Below, piece after piece: positions 60,474-64,000 of a DNA stretch of 64,000 nucleotides. The DNA comes from Microstegium vimineum (Eukaryota > Streptophyta > Magnoliopsida > Poales > Poaceae), in NCBI GenBank assembly GCA_022036555.1, contig CM039124.1:57941845-58005844 (forward strand), written 5' to 3'. Made by a program: the position numbers and the translations under genes. Every line of letters begins with the position of its first letter. Positions within the stretch are counted from its first letter, which is position 1. Under the pieces are notes generated by a model. That model had not been told where the DNA came from. It did not search any database and saw only the letters and a list, made by a program, of their open reading frames with translations.

Positions 60474-62934
60474 CGTAATGCAATAGTATAAACATAAGTG
60501 TATTTAAAACAAACATTTTTAAATACAAGGAAGTGTTTGAATGCACCGGGGCTTGCCTTGGTTGGAGGGATAAACGAACTCAGGCTCAGATTCAAGAGAG
60601 AAAACCCCTTCACTGGAGGTATCCAACCCAACCAACGACCAATCTACACGATAAATGACATGTCTTAGATGATGCTTGAATAGTAAACATGATGCTTAAC
60701 ACAAACAAGCATGCTATCGAGAGAAAACTAAAACAGATTACCCTAAAGGAACTCAGCAAACATCATTACATCGAGCATGTCCAACTTGTGTTTGTCACTA
60801 GACAAATGACCATATTTATCAAATAATCCAAAATCACTCAAAGCCTAAAGGTATTAGGTTTCTAAACATTTTAAAACTAAGCATGGCATGTTACAGAACT
60901 AAAAACAGGAAACAGGAAGAACTTTGCTCAAGACCCTCGGACGGCTGAGACTCGACCATCAGCGGCACAGAGGCTCGAGCGGTGGCGTCGAGAACCACAA
61001 AACACGGCGGCGAGTTGCCGTCGACGACCAAACCGGACGGTTACCCCTCGAACTTGCTTCGGCTTGCCGAGCCGAACCCAACAAGGTAGGCCACGACTCA
61101 AACAAACCTCCAGAGGCACCTCATCGAGGGTGCTGACGATCTGTCGGGGCTCGACTGATCGCACACCATCGAGAACAGACCTCGATCGAAGAACTACCCT
61201 CGATCGCTGACGAGAGACCTCGATCGACGAAGACAGACCTCGATCGAACGAAACGAGGCTTCGATCGATGAAGAAGGACCGTGATCGACGAAACTGGGCC
61301 TCGACTGGAGAAGCTAGACCTCGATCGACACTCGATCCCGAGGCTAGGCCTCGATCGACCCTCGATCCCGAGGCTAGGCCTCGATCACGACTCAGAAGAC
61401 AACTGCGAGCAAAACGCCCACAGAAACGAGGCCAAAACCTACACAGCCAACCTCGTCGACGACCATGGCGGTAAACTGAGCTCGACCGCACACACATGCC
61501 GACGGACACAGGCCTCGAGCAGAGACACTAGGCCTCGATCCGACCTCGATCGAACGAAACAACAACTCTAGCAAGCTAAGCGGACTCCAAACAACGCGAA
61601 ACGCAAGCCAAACAAGCACATAGCTAAAAGCAACACCCTCGACGACAGCACTGGCGGTCGACGGAGAACTGCTCGACGCGCGCCGAAGAGAACATGCACG
61701 CACTCAAGGGCAACTACCCCTCGAGACTAACTTAGGACGGCTAGGCGAAGCTAGCGCAAGCCTCAGATCTCAAAAAGATCAACTATAACGACAAGACGAC
61801 GAACACACCGCCGCGACGAACAAGCACAGCGGCGGCGCTTGAGGATAGAGCTCGAAGGCTCGATACAAGGATAAACGAGTACAGCGAAGAGGTCAAGGAG
61901 CTCACCCTGGTCACGGAGCGTTAGCAAGTGTGGCCGGAGATGAAGCAGAAACGACCGTCGATGGAACACGCGCCGGCGGAGACGAAGAACTGCGCGGCAA
62001 CGGAGAAGTTCCCGGAGCTGTGGTCCACCATTTGCAAAACGGAGAGCCCGACAAGACTCAGAGATGAACACGGAGCAAGAAACATAAGATACAAAGGCAA
62101 TGCGGCTCCTGCGCAGCCTGATCGAAGACGGACCAGAGTGGCGGCGGTTGCGTCGGAGTTGAGGAAGACGGATCCGCGCTGAACGAAGACCGGCTTGACA
62201 ACTTCAACCAACTTACCCGAAGATGCGCAAGGTCAAGGCGAAGGCAATGACAAAAGATTGAGTGATTGGCAGCCGCTAACGAGCTCAGACGAGTTTGTCA
62301 ACTATGGTGAAGGTGGAGCGCTCGGCGAAACAGAACGGAGCAGAGCGAAGTAGAGTAGAGTGGAGCAGTGGCGTGGAAAGGAAAGAAGAGAGAACGGTGT
62401 CCCGCTTTTAAAGACGGCAACGGGCCCTGCAAGATCGCCACGTACACACGACAAGACGGGAGTCCCTGGACAGGCGTTGTGCGGCTGGCGGCACGTGTCG
62501 GCCAGGAGCGACGTCGAGAACGACCCTGCCATGCAGTTGCTTGATGAAAGGACAGAACTGACCCTGCGACTATTTTGCAAAAATGCACAAGCTTCCAGGG
62601 GTTTTCAAGAAAAACTTTGAACACGAAAGATGTTCAAAATTTCGAGATCTACAACTTTGCTTAAACAACCACAAGCGAAAACTTTATAATTTTTGAAAAT
62701 CGTGATTAGGGTTTAATCCACCCCCTCTGAGGAAAGGGTTTGGATTCAAATTTTAAATTTTGAGACTTTGAAAAGATGATCTGCATACAAACAATTGATC
62801 AAACCCAGACAAGTAAACTCATTTTAGTTCAATGCATATCTAGGTTTTCAAACAAATGAATGATACTTAATGCATATGATGACATGATCAGTTTTTAATT
62901 AAGAGATTAACAAGGTTAACACCCGGGTGTTACA
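60474..62934 (-). mobile_element. LTR-like insertion (probable solo LTR, minus orientation) inside the MULE
   Basis: On the minus strand it starts TGTAACACCCGGGTGTTAAC at 62934, a common start of grass Gypsy LTRs. AATAC follows directly on its right (62935-62939), and the same five bases occur at 60469-60473. The left border would then read CG instead of the usual TG, so that end is uncertain. A TTTAAAAG TATA-like motif on the minus strand lies near 62410. No gag or pol is seen. The insertion cuts the third gene of the MULE. Confidence 0.55.
61170..61400. repeat. Short tandem repeats CCTCGATCGA(CGAA)
   Basis: About a dozen copies of CCTCGATCGA with spacers such as CGAAGACAGA occur, including an exact local duplication of GACCCTCGATCCCGAGGCTA. 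They are GC-rich and palindromic, and lie inside the LTR-like insertion. Confidence 0.85.
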
Positions 62935-63170
62935 AATACCTCTGCCTATAGGTTTTATGATCCTCAGAAATCTCTATCTTGCAAGGATCACCGCAAAAGC
63001 ACATTGGTACCGGAACACCACTGGGCAGAGGCTTTGGATCGAATGCGATGCCGGTCAACGGGCCCTTCCTACAAATAAAAAAAAATCGTTCTAGTAACCG
63101 AAACAATTAGAACAAAAAATAAACCTAGCAGAAAATAACTTGCTTTACTAGTTTTTCCACGCCTTGGCAT
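62935..63170 (-). pseudogene. Third MULE gene, truncated small zinc-finger protein
   Basis: On the minus strand a first exon starts at 63170 with MPRRGKTS. After an intron (acceptor TTGTAG near 63068) a second exon reads GPLTGIAFDPKPLPSGV, then PMCFCGDPCKIEI and YRQRY, where the LTR-like insertion cuts it. Proteins with a CFCG-CK and YRQRYWMC zinc-finger pattern are often found beside MURA and PMD genes in grass MULEs. The rest of the gene is not seen on the far side of the insertion, so it was probably also deleted. It converges with the PMD gene. Confidence 0.6.
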
Positions 63171-63439
63171 CCTATGGTTACAAAATACAAATAACAAATC
63201 AATAATCGTCTCAAATCCTAAGTCAAAATCTAACTAGGGTTTCAAAATACATCTAATATAGACCGAATCGATGCGTAAAAAATAAGGAGGGGAAGAAGGA
63301 TACCTTGGTCTCGAAGATCGGTGGATCAAATCCAAGTTTCCAAGGTCCAAAATGTCGATTCAAAGAGGTTAGGTGGGTGGAGGAGAGAAAAAACCCGAGC
63401 GCAAGGAAGAACAAATGGATGAAGCCTCGGGTGGGTGGG

Positions 63440-63690
63440 AAAGCTGGCTGATACATAAGGAATCAAGCTCGGCGCCGTGCCGTGGCTCGGCGCCACACGA
63501 CACGGCGCCGAGCCACCTGCCACGTCGGATGCTCAGCTGGATACGGGCTCAACGCTCTGTGTTATCTCGGCGCCATGGGCCACGGCGCCGACCCCCTAGG
63601 TCCAAAACCGGAAATAGTTCCTCCAGATGTCTAAATGTGAAAATAGTTAAAAAAAAGAGTCAAATTGTTAAAATTTGGGGGCGCCCGCAC
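63440..63690 (-). repeat. Right inverted repeat of the MULE
   Basis: It carries CTCGGCGCC and GGCGCCGAG motifs in several copies and ends with the AAATTTGGGGGCGCCCGC terminus that mirrors the left end. Confidence 0.8.
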
Positions 63691-63911
63691 GGTAACATAT
63701 CCACACGCCAGCCCAGACTGCCCACGCTCCACGGCCAACGCACGCCAACGAACGCCGAAACAGAAACAAGAGCGGCACACGGGCCTCGCGACGCGACTCG
63801 CGGGACGGAAGCCCTAGCTTTTTTTCCCTTGCGTTCTTCCACCCCCTTTCCTTGCCTCCAGCCCGCGCCTCCACTCCGCGCCCCCGCCTCCTCCTCCGCC
63901 TCCGGCGCGCC
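63691..63911 (+). promoter_or_regulatory. Remaining upstream region/5' leader of the nuclear-pore gene
   Basis: This is the only sequence left between the MULE end and the next ATG. The last 100 bp are pyrimidine-rich (CCCCCTTTCCTTGCCTCC, then CCGCCTCCTCCTCCGCC), typical of a grass 5' leader. No clear TATA box is seen. Confidence 0.4.
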
Positions 63912-64000
63912 ATGTACCCGAGCCCGTACGCCGGCTCCGGCGCCGGAGGGAAGATCCGGCGCCGCCCGCCGCCCCGCGCAGCCTCGACGCCGTACGAACG
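63912..64000 (+). CDS. NUP1/NUP136-like nuclear pore complex protein, first 29 codons
   Basis: The frame starts MYPSPYAGSGAGGKIRR and runs to STPYER at the window edge. The GTGGKF(R)...TPYDRP pattern is the conserved N-terminal motif of plant NUP1/NUP136, a nuclear-basket nucleoporin involved in mRNA export and nuclear shape. The good ATG context, the GC-rich leader and the match to this short motif support the call. Only 89 bases are visible, so the identity is likely but not certain. Confidence 0.65.
   Translation, partial: MYPSPYAGSGAGGKIRRRPPPRAASTPYE

Larger units (their letters stand above)
53912..63690 (+). mobile_element. Mutator-like element (MULE) with transposase, PMD and zinc-finger genes
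   Basis: The left end (from about 53912, GCGCCCGCCCCAAATTT) and the right end (to about 63690, AAATTTGGGGGCGCCCGC) are inverted. The match continues inward through TTTCACATTTAGAC and GGTTTTGGACC into GGTCGGCGCCGTGGCCCAT. Both arms carry many GGCGCCGAG-type motifs. The interior holds a MURA-like transposase and a plant-mobile-domain gene on the plus strand and part of a third gene on the minus strand. A 9-bp target duplication could not be recognised, so the exact borders may be off by several bases. An LTR-like insertion lies at 60474-62934. Without it the element is about 7.3 kb. Confidence 0.85.

Overview
This is nuclear DNA from a grass, most likely a panicoid and plausibly an Andropogoneae species such as sorghum, sugarcane, Miscanthus or maize. 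The evidence is GT-AG introns, the grass-type mix of transposons (CACTA ends with TTTGCCGAG repeats, a MULE with GGCGCCGAG-rich ends, a Tat-type Gypsy element, a tRNA-derived SINE and Tourist-like MITEs), and GC-rich first exons. The species call is inference. About three quarters of the window is mobile DNA, much of it nested.

Region 1 (1-15645): the end of one CACTA element (1-320), then a CC-NB-ARC-LRR disease-resistance-type gene (1668-5365, one intron). Its LRR tail is cut by a complete 9.3-kb CACTA element (5360-14647, duplication AAG). That element carries a damaged TNP2-type transposase and a second Transposase_24-type gene, both on the minus strand. The rest of the NLR tail follows at 14648-15179, together with a stray copy of part of its own LRR.

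Region 2 (15646-34824): a second CACTA element (15646-32705, duplication GTG) is split by a complete 14.5-kb Tat-type Gypsy retrotransposon (17100-31583, two 1360-bp LTRs, duplication CTATC). The Gypsy element has lost its reverse-transcriptase core and carries a long antisense gene. A LINE remnant follows, then a 1.6-kb non-autonomous CACTA element (33209-34824, duplication AAA) carrying two exons of an ankyrin/TPR-type gene and a SINE.

Region 3 (34825-53911): a frameshifted multi-pass membrane protein gene, long gene-poor DNA with small tandem repeats and a 306-bp solo LTR, then two ordinary host genes. These are an ATL-type RING-H2 E3 ligase (44987-45601) with an upstream ORF that overlaps its start codon, and a four-exon ML-domain (NPC2/MD-2-like) lipid-binding secreted protein (47562-49944). 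Two inverted-repeat elements follow.

Region 4 (53912-64000): a roughly 9.8-kb Mutator-like element with long inverted ends. It holds a MURA-type transposase broken by stops, a plant-mobile-domain (PMD) gene whose exons 3-8 stay open with matching phases, and a truncated third gene for a small zinc-finger protein that was hit by an LTR-like insertion. The right end of the element lies about 220 bp upstream of the start of a NUP1/NUP136-like nuclear-pore gene, which runs off the window.
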